DNA from: CAZBSE01 sp964494385
GTDB lineage: Bacteria; Actinomycetota; Humimicrobiia; Humimicrobiales; Humimicrobiaceae
NCBI GenBank assembly: GCA_964494385.1
Contig: CAZBSE010000023.1
Location: forward strand, 1 to 25,686
DNA length: 25,686 nucleotides
Direction: 5' to 3'
In this document: positions 1 through 7,328 of the stretch, piece after piece
How positions within the stretch are numbered: position 1 is the first letter of the stretch
How the letters are laid out: each line of letters starts with the position of its first letter
Program-made: the position numbers and the translations under genes
The notes under the pieces: model-generated
What the model was told of the DNA's origin: nothing
Database searches by the model: none
Seen by the model: the letters and a program-made list of their open reading frames with translations, nothing else

Positions 1-121
1 TTGATAATTCAATAGAAGGTTTATTTCCGGATTCAATAATACCTTCTCCTTTTCCAGTCAACTTTATATTGGTTCTATATATAAATCTTTTGCCTTTAAC
101 TTTTACTTTATAATCATTCAT
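1..121 (-). CDS. OsmC-like family protein, N-terminal part (runs off the window)
   Basis: Only the first 40 codons are present; the gene continues beyond base 1. The ATG at 121 is preceded by a good AGGAG site. The readable protein begins MNDYKVKVKGKRF and continues with a TNIKLTGKGEG stretch and a GNKPSIELS stretch. This resembles the N-terminal beta-strands of OsmC/Ohr-fold proteins, which reduce peroxides or act on thiols through cysteines located further downstream, outside the window. It is the last visible gene of a minus-strand operon, 36 bp after the DUF1638 gene. The assignment rests on general resemblance of a short N-terminus; the catalytic cysteines cannot be checked. Confidence 0.5.
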   Translation of the reverse strand, partial: MNDYKVKVKGKRFIYRTNIKLTGKGEGIIESGNKPSIELS

Positions 122-157
122 TTTTTACTCCTAAAATAGTATCCAATTTTGCTTTAT

Positions 158-799
158 CTACCTTATTTTCTCTAAGAGAAGTTTCTTGAACCGGTCAAGA
201 GAAATCTTATAAGGTTGAATCTGAATACCCATCCAGTCTGAAAATTCCAGAATTTTTTCAGGATGATCCGCACTGTATTTTTCCCAGAAATCGATACCGT
301 CCAGCAGGATAGCTCCTCCGGTATGCTTTGGGAAGTTTTCATTGGCCATTGCTTTATCCCAATCCTGAAAGACATCGTGTCTATATAGTATCCATCCTGG
401 TGTGAGCCACCACACTTTTTCATCATTAGCCACAGTATTTGCTATATTTTCTCTTTCCTTCTCACTGGCCAGCATATCAATACAATGGCTGGCATTTACT
501 CTACTAATATTCTTACTCTGTTGCTTTGCTATATCATCTATGGTTTTATATGGTTCTTTGATATTAATGTAACAATATTTTCCCCCATATACTACTATAA
601 TATTTTCGGAATATTTTTTGGCGAGATTTATTTTATCCGTAAGCTGGCTTTCAAGTTCTATGGGATCCTCATGCCTGCCTGGTTTTGTATATAAAATTTT
701 TTTAGCATCCAAAAAATTACTATTTTTTAAGTAATTTATTTCAGGAGCTATTGTCCCACAGGAAACGATAACATAATCTTTAAAAGATTGTTTTTTCAT
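158..799 (-). CDS. DUF1638 family protein
   Basis: The protein is 213 aa, with the family hallmarks near the N-terminus (VSCGTIAPEI, residues about 12-21), a central VVYGGKYC segment where relatives usually carry YGxC, and a NASHCIDML motif around residue 102. The C-terminal half is rich in aromatic residues (WWLTPGW). DUF1638 proteins have no established reaction; they are common in anaerobes, often near corrinoid or methyl-transfer genes. The conserved Cys and His positions suggest a metal or thiol site (inference). Its ATG overlaps the end of the upstream methyltransferase gene by 4 bp (ATGA), so the two are translationally coupled. No signal peptide or membrane segment is seen; a cytoplasmic location is likely. 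Confidence 0.75.
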   Translation of the reverse strand: MKKQSFKDYVIVSCGTIAPEINYLKNSNFLDAKKILYTKPGRHEDPIELESQLTDKINLAKKYSENIIVVYGGKYCYINIKEPYKTIDDIAKQQSKNISRVNASHCIDMLASEKERENIANTVANDEKVWWLTPGWILYRHDVFQDWDKAMANENFPKHTGGAILLDGIDFWEKYSADHPEKILEFSDWMGIQIQPYKISLDRFKKLLLEKIR

Positions 800-1338
800 T
801 TTAATGATTTCCTAAAATCCCAGATGCATCCTTTTTTTATATTATTATCATGAATTAAAAAACTACGAGTTTCCTTTTCTAACCTAAAATTAGCATTTAT
901 TACTACTTTTTTAAGCTTCTCTTTATCAACATGTTCCGGGTAAACTGAAATTGATCCATTATCTTTTAAAATCCTATAAACTTCATCCAGCAATATTGAT
1001 AATCTAGTATTTTCAATAGAAAAATGCGTGAATATATCATATAGAAACACCATATCCATGGATTTATCGGGTAGTGGTATAACTTTTTTAAATTCTTTTT
1101 CTATTATCTTAATGTTTTTTAGATTTTCTAAGTTAGATTTTTCTTTCAATATATCAATTCTATCTTTATTCATATCCATAGCATATACCGTACCATTTTT
1201 ACCAGCTATCCTGGCAGCTGGGATGGTATAGTTTCCTTCACCGCAGCAGCAATCAAAAATTATATCTCCTTTTTTAGTTCCTACTTCTTTTAGAAATTTT
1301 ACGCTATGTTCCTTAGTCCATTTATTTATTTTAATCAT
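796..1338 (-). CDS. Class I SAM-dependent methyltransferase
   Basis: A 180-aa Rossmann-fold methyltransferase. SAM-binding motif I is DCCCGEGNYT at about residues 29-38, with an unusual run of three cysteines, followed by an acidic strand end (YAMDMNKD) and a later FLYDIFTHF segment. The fold matches the methyltransferase 11/25 group; the substrate cannot be read from the sequence. It is the first gene of a minus-strand operon with DUF1638 and the OsmC-like gene. The ATG at 1338 has no clear Shine-Dalgarno sequence, only an A-rich leader, so it may be weakly translated or leaderless. A role in thiol, metalloid or corrinoid chemistry would fit the company it keeps, but this is conjecture. Confidence 0.75.
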   Translation of the reverse strand: MIKINKWTKEHSVKFLKEVGTKKGDIIFDCCCGEGNYTIPAARIAGKNGTVYAMDMNKDRIDILKEKSNLENLKNIKIIEKEFKKVIPLPDKSMDMVFLYDIFTHFSIENTRLSILLDEVYRILKDNGSISVYPEHVDKEKLKKVVINANFRLEKETRSFLIHDNNIKKGCIWDFRKSLK

Positions 1339-1454
1339 TTTTTTATTTAGTATTATTTTGTTAATTTTACAGCATGTTAATTCTTAAAGTATCCGGGTAA
1401 TCTCAAATTATTTTTATTAATAAAATTTTTAATTTTAAAAGGTGCGTCCATATT

Positions 1455-1487
1455 TTAGGTATATCTAAATATTTTATATATACCTAA
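1455..1487. promoter_or_regulatory. Inverted repeat between divergent operons, possible operator
   Basis: TTAGGTATAT (1455-1464) and ATATACCTAA (1478-1487) form a perfect 10-bp dyad with a 13-bp spacer, in the gap between the minus-strand methyltransferase operon and the plus-strand J-domain gene. A second, smaller dyad with the same GGTAT/ATACC half-sites lies at 1522-1532, overlapping a TATAAT at 1524-1529. The spacing suits a dimeric regulator acting on both promoters. AT-rich DNA makes chance dyads easier, so confidence is limited. Confidence 0.4.
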
Positions 1488-1614
1488 TTTTAATAGCTTA
1501 TATTTTTTTCGTCAAGTTTTGGGTATAATACCAAAATGATACTTTAGTTAAAATAATAATTTATGTTAAAATCATTCAATATAAATTTCTAAAATGTATA
1601 AGAGGCATAAGATA

Positions 1615-1941
1615 ATGAAAAAATTAATAGATTTTAAAGATATAGACAGAGCAAGAAAGTTATTGGGCTTAGATGAAACGGAAAGCATGCAGGGGATCAA
1701 GAAAAAATATAGAGAACTATTATTAAAATATCATCCAGATAGACATAATAATAGTTTAAGGAAAAAAGAATATGAAGAAAAAATAAAAGAGATTAATAAT
1801 TCATATGAAATTATTATAAGTTATTGTATAAAATATCCTATTTCTTTTGATATCGGAAAAGTTAAAGAAGTTGAAGAAGGAGAATATGAAAGGCAGCATC
1901 TTAAAAGATTTTTTAATGGCTGGTGGGGTGATATGGATTAG
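1615..1941 (+). CDS. J-domain (DnaJ-like) protein
   Basis: A small protein of 108 aa made almost only of a J domain. Helix II (MQGIKKKYRELLLKY) is followed by the signature HPD at residues 40-42 and then helix III (YEEKIKEINNSYEII). HPD loops stimulate the ATPase of Hsp70/DnaK partners. There is no Gly/Phe region, zinc-finger or C-terminal substrate domain, so it is not the housekeeping DnaJ but a small specialised co-chaperone. An in-frame ATG at 1594 exists but lacks a ribosome site; the ATG at 1615 has AAGAGG nine bases upstream and is preferred. Its TAG shares one base with the GTG of the following methyltransferase, which implies coupled expression. Confidence 0.75.
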   Translation: MKKLIDFKDIDRARKLLGLDETESMQGIKKKYRELLLKYHPDRHNNSLRKKEYEEKIKEINNSYEIIISYCIKYPISFDIGKVKEVEEGEYERQHLKRFFNGWWGDMD

Positions 1942-2570
1942 TGTCAAAAATAGAACCTTTTGAAAAATATACAGATCAATATGAAAATTGGTTTGAGAAA
2001 AATAGATATGTATATAAATCTGAAATTAATGCTATCAGGGAAATTTTACCTGATTTTAAAGATGGTATAGAGATTGGCGTAGGAAGCGGCAGGTTTGCTG
2101 AACCGCTGGGCATTAAGTTTGGAATTGAACCTTCATATAAGATGAGAAAAGTTGCACAGAGTAGAGGAATAGAAGCAGTGGACAGTGCTGCCGAAAACCT
2201 TCCTTTCAAAGATTGTAGTTTTGATTTAGCTTTAATGGTAACCACCCTTTGCTTCCTGGATGATGAAAGAAAAGCTTTTGTTGAGATATATAGAATATTA
2301 AAGCCAGGTGGTTATTTTATTAATGGTTTCGTGGATAAAAATAGCAAAGTTGGAAGCGTGTATCAAAAAAATAAGCAAAAAAGTATTTTTTATAGAGAAG
2401 CAATTTTCTTTACTACAGAAGAAGTAGTAAAGATATTAAAAGAGGTTGGTTTTAAAAATTTTGAATTCAGGCAAACAGTTTTTAATACTCTTGACAGGAT
2501 AAAGCAGGTAGAAAAGATAAAAGAAGGGTACGGAGAAGGCTCTTTTATAGTTATAAAGGCACGAAAATAA
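1941..2570 (+). CDS. Class I SAM-dependent methyltransferase (methyltransferase 11 type)
   Basis: A 209-aa methyltransferase. Motif I is EIGVGSGRFAEPLG (residues 45-57), then an acidic SAM-ribose strand (GIEPS), a post-I DSAAENLPFKDCSFD segment, and the typical ILKPGGYFINGF strand. The size and order match the UbiE/BioC-like methyltransferase 11 family; the substrate is unknown. Translation starts at GTG 1941, overlapping the J-domain stop codon by one base, with a GGTGGGG stretch as possible ribosome site. Pairing with a J-domain protein is unusual and gives no clear functional hint. Confidence 0.75.
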   Translation: MSKIEPFEKYTDQYENWFEKNRYVYKSEINAIREILPDFKDGIEIGVGSGRFAEPLGIKFGIEPSYKMRKVAQSRGIEAVDSAAENLPFKDCSFDLALMVTTLCFLDDERKAFVEIYRILKPGGYFINGFVDKNSKVGSVYQKNKQKSIFYREAIFFTTEEVVKILKEVGFKNFEFRQTVFNTLDRIKQVEKIKEGYGEGSFIVIKARK

Positions 2571-2654
2571 GAGATTGCCTGATTTTTATGCATAATAAAA
2601 AATTTTATCGCATTTATTAAGAATAATAATGTAACTGTTTAAAGGATAATAATT

Positions 2655-3521
2655 ATGAAACTACATCTGGAATGTGTACCCTGTTATATAAGGCAAGCTC
2701 TCGAAGCAGCAAAGATGGCTACAAGTGACAGTAAATTACATGAACAAATCTTAAGGGAATCTTTGATTGCGGCATCTGAATTTGATGCTGATGGTATTGG
2801 CTTTGTTCTCCAGGCAAAAATTAAAAAAATTTTAGAAAAAATATTACCGGCAATGGATCCTTACAGGGAAGTGAAGGAGAAATATAACCGTATAACCCTT
2901 GAGTTGACAGATAATCTAAAAGAGATAATAAGAAATTCAAAAAATCCATTTGAAACCAGTCTTAGAATATCAATGGCAGGCAATATTATTGATTTTGGTC
3001 CGGATACAGTTTTGAGTAAAAAAATTTTAAAGGAAGCGATAGAGAAGTCTTTATCGCAGAGCCTGGATAATAAAAAAGTTAGATTACTGCAAAAAAATAT
3101 TAATGATGCAGAAAGAATTTTATTCATAGGCGATAACGCAGGGGAAATAGTGCTGGATAAGATTTTTATAGAGAATCTACCCAGGGAGAAAATTACTTAT
3201 GCAGTAAGAGGAGGCCCTGCTCTAAATGATGTAACCATGGAAGATGCAAGGATGGTTGGTATGATAGATTTTGTTAGAGTAATAACTACTGGTCTAAATA
3301 TGCCTGCTGCCGTGCTTCCATTTTGTTCGGCTAGTTTTCTAGATGAATATAAAAAGGCAGATTTTATTATATCCAAAGGCCAGGGGAATTACGAAGCATT
3401 GTGTGATGAAGTTAAAAATATTTTTTTTCTACTGAAGATAAAATGTCCCATAGTAGCAGAAAATCTTATGGGAAAATATGGGGTTGGAGATATAGTAATA
3501 TATAGTAGTAGGTGGGGTTAA
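2655..3521 (+). CDS. DUF89/ARMT1-like metal-dependent phosphatase
   Basis: A 288-aa DUF89 protein of the short prokaryotic subfamily. Visible family features are an N-terminal CVPC (C7, C10), AGNIIDFG (residues 108-115), the active-site GDNAGE (D160, N161), RGGPALND (N191, D192) and SKGQGN with K241. DUF89 proteins are metal-dependent phosphatases thought to remove damaged or excess phosphometabolites; in prokaryotes the CxxC form has no fixed substrate. The Asp/Asn set for metal binding and the lysine for phosphate contact are all present, so it should be active (inference). It stands alone, 84 bp after the methyltransferase gene and about 150 bp before the nickel transporter. Confidence 0.8.
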   Translation: MKLHLECVPCYIRQALEAAKMATSDSKLHEQILRESLIAASEFDADGIGFVLQAKIKKILEKILPAMDPYREVKEKYNRITLELTDNLKEIIRNSKNPFETSLRISMAGNIIDFGPDTVLSKKILKEAIEKSLSQSLDNKKVRLLQKNINDAERILFIGDNAGEIVLDKIFIENLPREKITYAVRGGPALNDVTMEDARMVGMIDFVRVITTGLNMPAAVLPFCSASFLDEYKKADFIISKGQGNYEALCDEVKNIFFLLKIKCPIVAENLMGKYGVGDIVIYSSRWG

Positions 3522-3599
3522 TTAGTTCCGAATGATTATGTCCACCATTATTTAATATCGGCGATTTAAATTGGTTTTATTTTACCCTTATTAAAAAAA

Positions 3600-3629
3600 T
3601 TGAAAGAGCTTGTCTTCTTATTTTATATG
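3600..3629 (+). promoter_or_regulatory. Predicted sigma70-type promoter of nikMNQO
   Basis: TTGAAA at 3600-3605 and TATATG at 3624-3629 are separated by 18 bp and lie just upstream of nikM. The -10 abuts the NikR-like inverted repeat, so a bound repressor would cover the -10 and the start site. The -35 is good and the -10 imperfect. Confidence 0.5.
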
Positions 3630-3656
3630 TGTTACTTTATTAAAAATTAGTAACAC
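3629..3656. promoter_or_regulatory. NikR-like nickel operator
   Basis: GTGTTAC (3629-3635), 14 bp, GTAACAC (3650-3656): a perfect inverted repeat, extended by one further pair (T3636/A3649). This equals the NikR consensus described for several bacterial groups (GTGTTAC-N13/14-GTAACAC). NikR is a nickel-loaded ribbon-helix-helix repressor of nickel uptake. The site sits between the predicted -10 and the nikM start, the expected place for repression, and it argues that the transporter carries nickel rather than cobalt. No nikR gene is in the window. Confidence 0.8.
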
Positions 3657-3674
3657 CAAGTAAGGAGGAGTAAT

Positions 3675-4325
3675 ATGCACATACCTGATGGATTTGTGGA
3701 CCTCAAGACAGCAATTTCTACCGGTGTGATCTCTGCAGGAGGATTGGCGGCTGCAATTTATAAGGTAAAGAGCTACTTTAAGGGCAGAGTTATTGCACTG
3801 ATGGGGGTTATCAGTGCACTTATTTTTGCTCTGCAGATGATAAACTTTACCATACCGGGAGGAACTTCCGGGCATCTTCTGGGAGGAGCCCTTGCGGCAA
3901 TAGTACTGGGTCCCCATGCGGGAGCCATAGTGGTGGCAGTTGTTTTAATTGTACAGGCATTTATTTTTATGGATGGCGGGGTGGTTGCTTTAGGCTCAAA
4001 TATATTTAATATGGCAATTATAGGGGTTTATGGCTCTTATCTGATTTACTGGCTGATATGCAGAATATCAAAATCGAAAGCTGTTTTTTTCACTGCCATT
4101 GCGCTGGCTTCATGGCTTTCGGTGGTAGTTGCTTCCTTTTTTGCTGCGCTTGAACTGGGGATTTCGGGCACCTATGCTATGGATGTTACACTGAAGGCAA
4201 TGACCGGGGTCCATGCCATAATAGGGATCGGAGAAGCAATAATAACCGTTGCAGTAATTGCCTTTATAAATAAAGTAAGGCCGGATCTTATATTAACCAG
4301 GAAAGGAGATCTAGATGACAGATAG
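3675..4325 (+). CDS. nikM: Nickel ECF transporter substrate-binding membrane subunit NikM
   Basis: A 216-aa CbiM/NikM-family membrane protein that selects the metal ion. It begins MHIPDGF: in this family the free N-terminus and His2 bind the metal together with a histidine near residue 67, and His67 is present here (SGHLLGG); His81 follows in GPHAG. About six hydrophobic segments are seen. The ATG is strongly supported by AAGGAGGAG about eight bases upstream, and the His2 requirement fixes the start. It is the first gene of nikMNQO, under the NikR-like box. CbiM (cobalt) is the alternative; the operator favours nickel. Confidence 0.88.
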   Translation: MHIPDGFVDLKTAISTGVISAGGLAAAIYKVKSYFKGRVIALMGVISALIFALQMINFTIPGGTSGHLLGGALAAIVLGPHAGAIVVAVVLIVQAFIFMDGGVVALGSNIFNMAIIGVYGSYLIYWLICRISKSKAVFFTAIALASWLSVVVASFFAALELGISGTYAMDVTLKAMTGVHAIIGIGEAIITVAVIAFINKVRPDLILTRKGDLDDR

Positions 4326-4626
4326 AAAGAGTTATATATTTGTACTGGCAGGAATAGCTGCTGCTCTTATAATTGCCATGTTTATATCTGTTTTTGCATC
4401 GTCTTTTCCCGATGGACTGGAAAAGGTTGCCGAAAATCTCGGATTCATAGATAAAGCTGAAGGAATGGCTCCGGAAGGTATTTTCCTGATCCCTGATTAT
4501 GCTGTGGGCGGTGTGGAAAGTGAGCTGTGGCAGACATCTCTGGCGGGACTCTCAGGCGTGCTTATCATCACGGCCATTTTTGGGATCGTATATTTGATTT
4601 ATAGGTCTACGGGTAAAAAACAGTAG
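4315..4626 (+). CDS. nikN: Nickel transporter accessory subunit NikN (PDGLE domain)
   Basis: A 103-aa protein with two membrane segments (about residues 7-28 and 75-96) flanking an extracytoplasmic loop that starts with PDGLE (residues 32-36). This is the PDGLE domain typical of NikN/NikL and related to CbiN, the small partner needed with the M subunit for metal loading. The gene overlaps nikM by 11 bp and has GGAG six bases upstream of its ATG. It is a separate gene here; in many genomes it is fused to the M subunit. Confidence 0.82.
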   Translation: MTDRKSYIFVLAGIAAALIIAMFISVFASSFPDGLEKVAENLGFIDKAEGMAPEGIFLIPDYAVGGVESELWQTSLAGLSGVLIITAIFGIVYLIYRSTGKKQ

Positions 4627-4656
4627 TTTTTGTAAAAATAAAATAAATTGAATTAA

Positions 4657-5403
4657 TTGGGCGGAATTTTAAACATCAGAGAAAAACTAATAATAACCCT
4701 GGTAAATATATTTTTTATAGTAAGCGTCAGAAAGGGGCAATATTTAATATTGTCCCTTTACCTTCTAGTTGGAATTTTTATTTTACTCTTATTTAAACCT
4801 GATCTGAAAAAGCTCATAAGGAGGGTTCCTCTGGTATTTTTATATCCTTTTTGTATATCCGTTTTTATTCCGTTTTTAAGTGAAGGCAGAGTGATAACCA
4901 GGATTGATCTTAGGATTTTTACCCTTACCGTAACCGATAACGGACTGACAGTCTTTACCACGGTACTGATAAAATCATTTCTCTGCATACTGCTGGTAGC
5001 TTCACTGCTCTTATCCAGCGATGAAATGGAACTGCTGGGGGGACTCAGGAAAATACATCTTCCGCCTATAATAGTTTCTATAATTTATTTAATGTACAGA
5101 TATGCTTTTTTAATAATGGAAGAATCAAGAACCAGGCAGATGGCCATAAGAAGCAGGGTATTTAAAAGATATTCATACAGTACCGTAAATAAAAAAATGA
5201 CCCATCTTATGAGCAATCTGTTCATAAAATCTCTTGACCGGGCGGAAAATATATACAGATCCATGGAGAGCAGGGGATTTGACGGGAATTTTTATATGAT
5301 TGAAGATAAAAAAAGGATGGGGATTTTAAATGTAATTGTGCTCCTGGTTTTTATACTGCTGCCCATGGGCTTAAAAACCATTGAATTACTTGATATTATA
5401 TAG
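4657..5403 (+). CDS. nikQ: ECF transporter T component NikQ/CbiQ
   Basis: A 248-aa EcfT-type transmembrane coupling protein linking the M/N subunits to the ATPase. It has several hydrophobic helices and the conserved cytoplasmic signature with RAENIYRSMESRGF (residues 195-208), the Ala-Arg-Gly-like motif that docks onto the ATPase groove. The start is weak: a TAA lies directly upstream and the only early start codon is TTG at 4657, with no good Shine-Dalgarno site. Translation may depend on coupling to nikN, 30 bp upstream. It lies between nikN and nikO. Confidence 0.83.
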   Translation: MGGILNIREKLIITLVNIFFIVSVRKGQYLILSLYLLVGIFILLLFKPDLKKLIRRVPLVFLYPFCISVFIPFLSEGRVITRIDLRIFTLTVTDNGLTVFTTVLIKSFLCILLVASLLLSSDEMELLGGLRKIHLPPIIVSIIYLMYRYAFLIMEESRTRQMAIRSRVFKRYSYSTVNKKMTHLMSNLFIKSLDRAENIYRSMESRGFDGNFYMIEDKKRMGILNVIVLLVFILLPMGLKTIELLDII

Positions 5404-5444
5404 TGCATATCCCAAATTTGATTAAGGAGTTTATTTTAATTTAA

Positions 5445-6251
5445 ATGGAAAATAAGAAGATAATTGAGGTAAAAGGCCTGCATTACAGGTATCCCGTAAG
5501 CAGGAGGCTGGGCGGGGAAGTAAGCAGCTATAAGGAAGCTCTGAGAGGAGTAAGTTTTTCGGCAAGTAAGGGAGAGAAGATATCAATAATAGGGCCCAAT
5601 GGTGCAGGAAAATCAACTTTGATGTTAAATGTGGCGGGTCTTATGGAAGAAAAATACCGGAAGGGCGAGATATTTATAGCCGGAAGGAAATTAAATGGTA
5701 AGAATATTTATGATATCCGCGAAAAGATAGGATTTGTATTCCAGGACCCCAATGACCAGTTATTTTCAGTAAAGGTTTTTGATGATGTGGCTTTTGGCCT
5801 TGTAAATTATCTGTCCAAAAAAAAGGACAGACGGGCCGGGGATAGGAAGTATCTGGAGAAAATCGTTAGAGATAGTTTAAAAAAGGTAAATATAGCAAAG
5901 GCAGAAGACGAAATCTCCCATTTTTTAAGTTTTGGAGAAAAAAAGCTGGTATCCCTGGCAACGGTATTATCCTATGATCCCGAAATACTCATTCTGGATG
6001 AACCCACGGGCAATCTGGATCCGAAAAACAGATCCGATTTTATAAAACTGATCGGGGACATGGAAAAGACTATGCTTATTGCAACCCATGATCTGGATAT
6101 GGCTTATGATTTTTCGGATAGATGTATAGTGCTTAACCGGGGAAAGATTGTATCTGACGGCAATCCAAAAAAGATTTTAAATGACAGGGATTTTTTAACC
6201 GGAGTCGGGCTGGATTTACCTTTGATGCTGAGAAGAATCAGTGATCGGTAG
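5445..6251 (+). CDS. nikO: Nickel transporter ATP-binding subunit NikO
   Basis: A 268-aa ABC ATPase of the EcfA/CbiO type that powers the nickel ECF transporter. Walker A is GPNGAGKST (residues 50-58), Q-loop glutamine 100 lies in FVFQDPNDQLF, the signature is LSFGE (161-165), Walker B is ILILDE (181-186) and the H-loop is His215. All catalytic elements are intact. An AAGGAG lies 15 bases before the ATG, an unusually long spacing. This single ATPase probably acts as a homodimer, as in other NikMNQO systems. It ends the operon. Confidence 0.87.
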   Translation: MENKKIIEVKGLHYRYPVSRRLGGEVSSYKEALRGVSFSASKGEKISIIGPNGAGKSTLMLNVAGLMEEKYRKGEIFIAGRKLNGKNIYDIREKIGFVFQDPNDQLFSVKVFDDVAFGLVNYLSKKKDRRAGDRKYLEKIVRDSLKKVNIAKAEDEISHFLSFGEKKLVSLATVLSYDPEILILDEPTGNLDPKNRSDFIKLIGDMEKTMLIATHDLDMAYDFSDRCIVLNRGKIVSDGNPKKILNDRDFLTGVGLDLPLMLRRISDR

Positions 6252-6395
6252 CAATCTGATTTTGGAAATAATTATTAAAAATACAGATCTTACGGACTGC
6301 GTTGTGTGTCTGCTAGGAAATAATAAGCCGGCATGCTCATGATAATGAAGTTTTATAGTTTAATTTTATAAATTAGTCGTATGCAATGGGATAGT

Positions 6396-7088
6396 TCAGT
6401 TAACCAATTTATCAATAGCTTCGGTTATTGCTTCTATTGGCGTGTACTGGTCATTATTTTTAATTACAATGCCAACCAATTTGCATTTGGAATTTAATAT
6501 GGGACTGCCGCTTTCTCCTTCAGCGGCGGCATTAAATTTCCTAAAAAGATTTATGTTTCCTTCGGTATTACCCAGAACATATTTCGGTTCTTTATCTTCT
6601 TTATCCTTATCATATACAAGCAGTCCTTTCCTGACGAAATGGTGATAAAAGATAGCATAATCATTATTATTTTTATAATCATTGCTGTAATCCAATAACT
6701 TCGGATAAAGGAATGTTTGGCTGCCGTTTAATTTAAATTTAAAATTGGTGTATTCTATGCCGTTATATTCAATGCAGTGGCCTGCGGTTATCAGGTAGAA
6801 ATCATCTTTGTAAAACATTCCGAATGCAGTAAAATTTTTTTTATCTCCTTCTCCTACAGGCTCTGCATATCCATAATATACTGTAGAAAGTAACTTATTA
6901 AAATTATCTATCAAGGTGTCGGTTTTTTCCAGCTCCTCATCTTTTTGGGCAATTTCAATTTTTAGATTAGATAGAGTCGATTCCGGGGAATTATTTTTAT
7001 TTCCGGTACCATTGAATTCTTTGCTGCAGCTGGTTAGCAACAGGGTGAGGGTAATGAATAGCATAATAAAAATAATATTTTTTTTCAT
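6396..7088 (-). CDS. Trypsin-like serine protease lipoprotein
   Basis: A 230-aa predicted lipoprotein: a hydrophobic signal ends in LLLTSC with the lipidated Cys at 21. A linker and short helix (EIAQKDEELEKTDTLIDNF, about residues 45-63) lead into a compact S1-type protease fold: TAGHC (His104), NNDYAIF (Asp143) and GESGSP (Ser193) form a complete catalytic triad in the right order. It should act on the outer face of the cytoplasmic membrane. Substrate and regulation are unknown; no partner gene is next to it. It is convergent with nikO and divergent from coaX. The small size and lack of a PDZ domain separate it from DegP/HtrA. Confidence 0.8.
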   Translation of the reverse strand: MKKNIIFIMLFITLTLLLTSCSKEFNGTGNKNNSPESTLSNLKIEIAQKDEELEKTDTLIDNFNKLLSTVYYGYAEPVGEGDKKNFTAFGMFYKDDFYLITAGHCIEYNGIEYTNFKFKLNGSQTFLYPKLLDYSNDYKNNNDYAIFYHHFVRKGLLVYDKDKEDKEPKYVLGNTEGNINLFRKFNAAAEGESGSPILNSKCKLVGIVIKNNDQYTPIEAITEAIDKLVN

Positions 7089-7328
7089 TGCTTTTAAGGT
7101 TATTGTAATTTATAACCTGTATTTATAAGATAAGGCTAAAATTTTCCTTATGCTTAAATTAAAAGAGTCTAATTGGTATTTTAATATGGGATTTAGATAA
7201 TTGGAATAATTAAAATAGATGAACTGATAATAGTTGATGTTAATAATCAAGCTGTCTTTTTATTTATTTGCATTTAATGTAAAATTTTAAACAATTCAGT
7301 TCTGTCAATCTTAAATAAGAGGTCCGTT

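Noticed and set aside
3618..3917. Minus-strand frame opposite nikM
   Set aside because: It covers the operator and nikM start; composition is that of a shadow frame.
3675..6251. Cobalt transporter cbiMNQO
   Set aside because: The proteins allow either metal, but the NikR-like box, the separate PDGLE-type N subunit and absence of cobalamin genes favour nickel.
6236..6261. Terminator after nikO
   Set aside because: AATCAG/CTGATT is only 6 bp with a 14-base loop and a very short T run; too weak to call.
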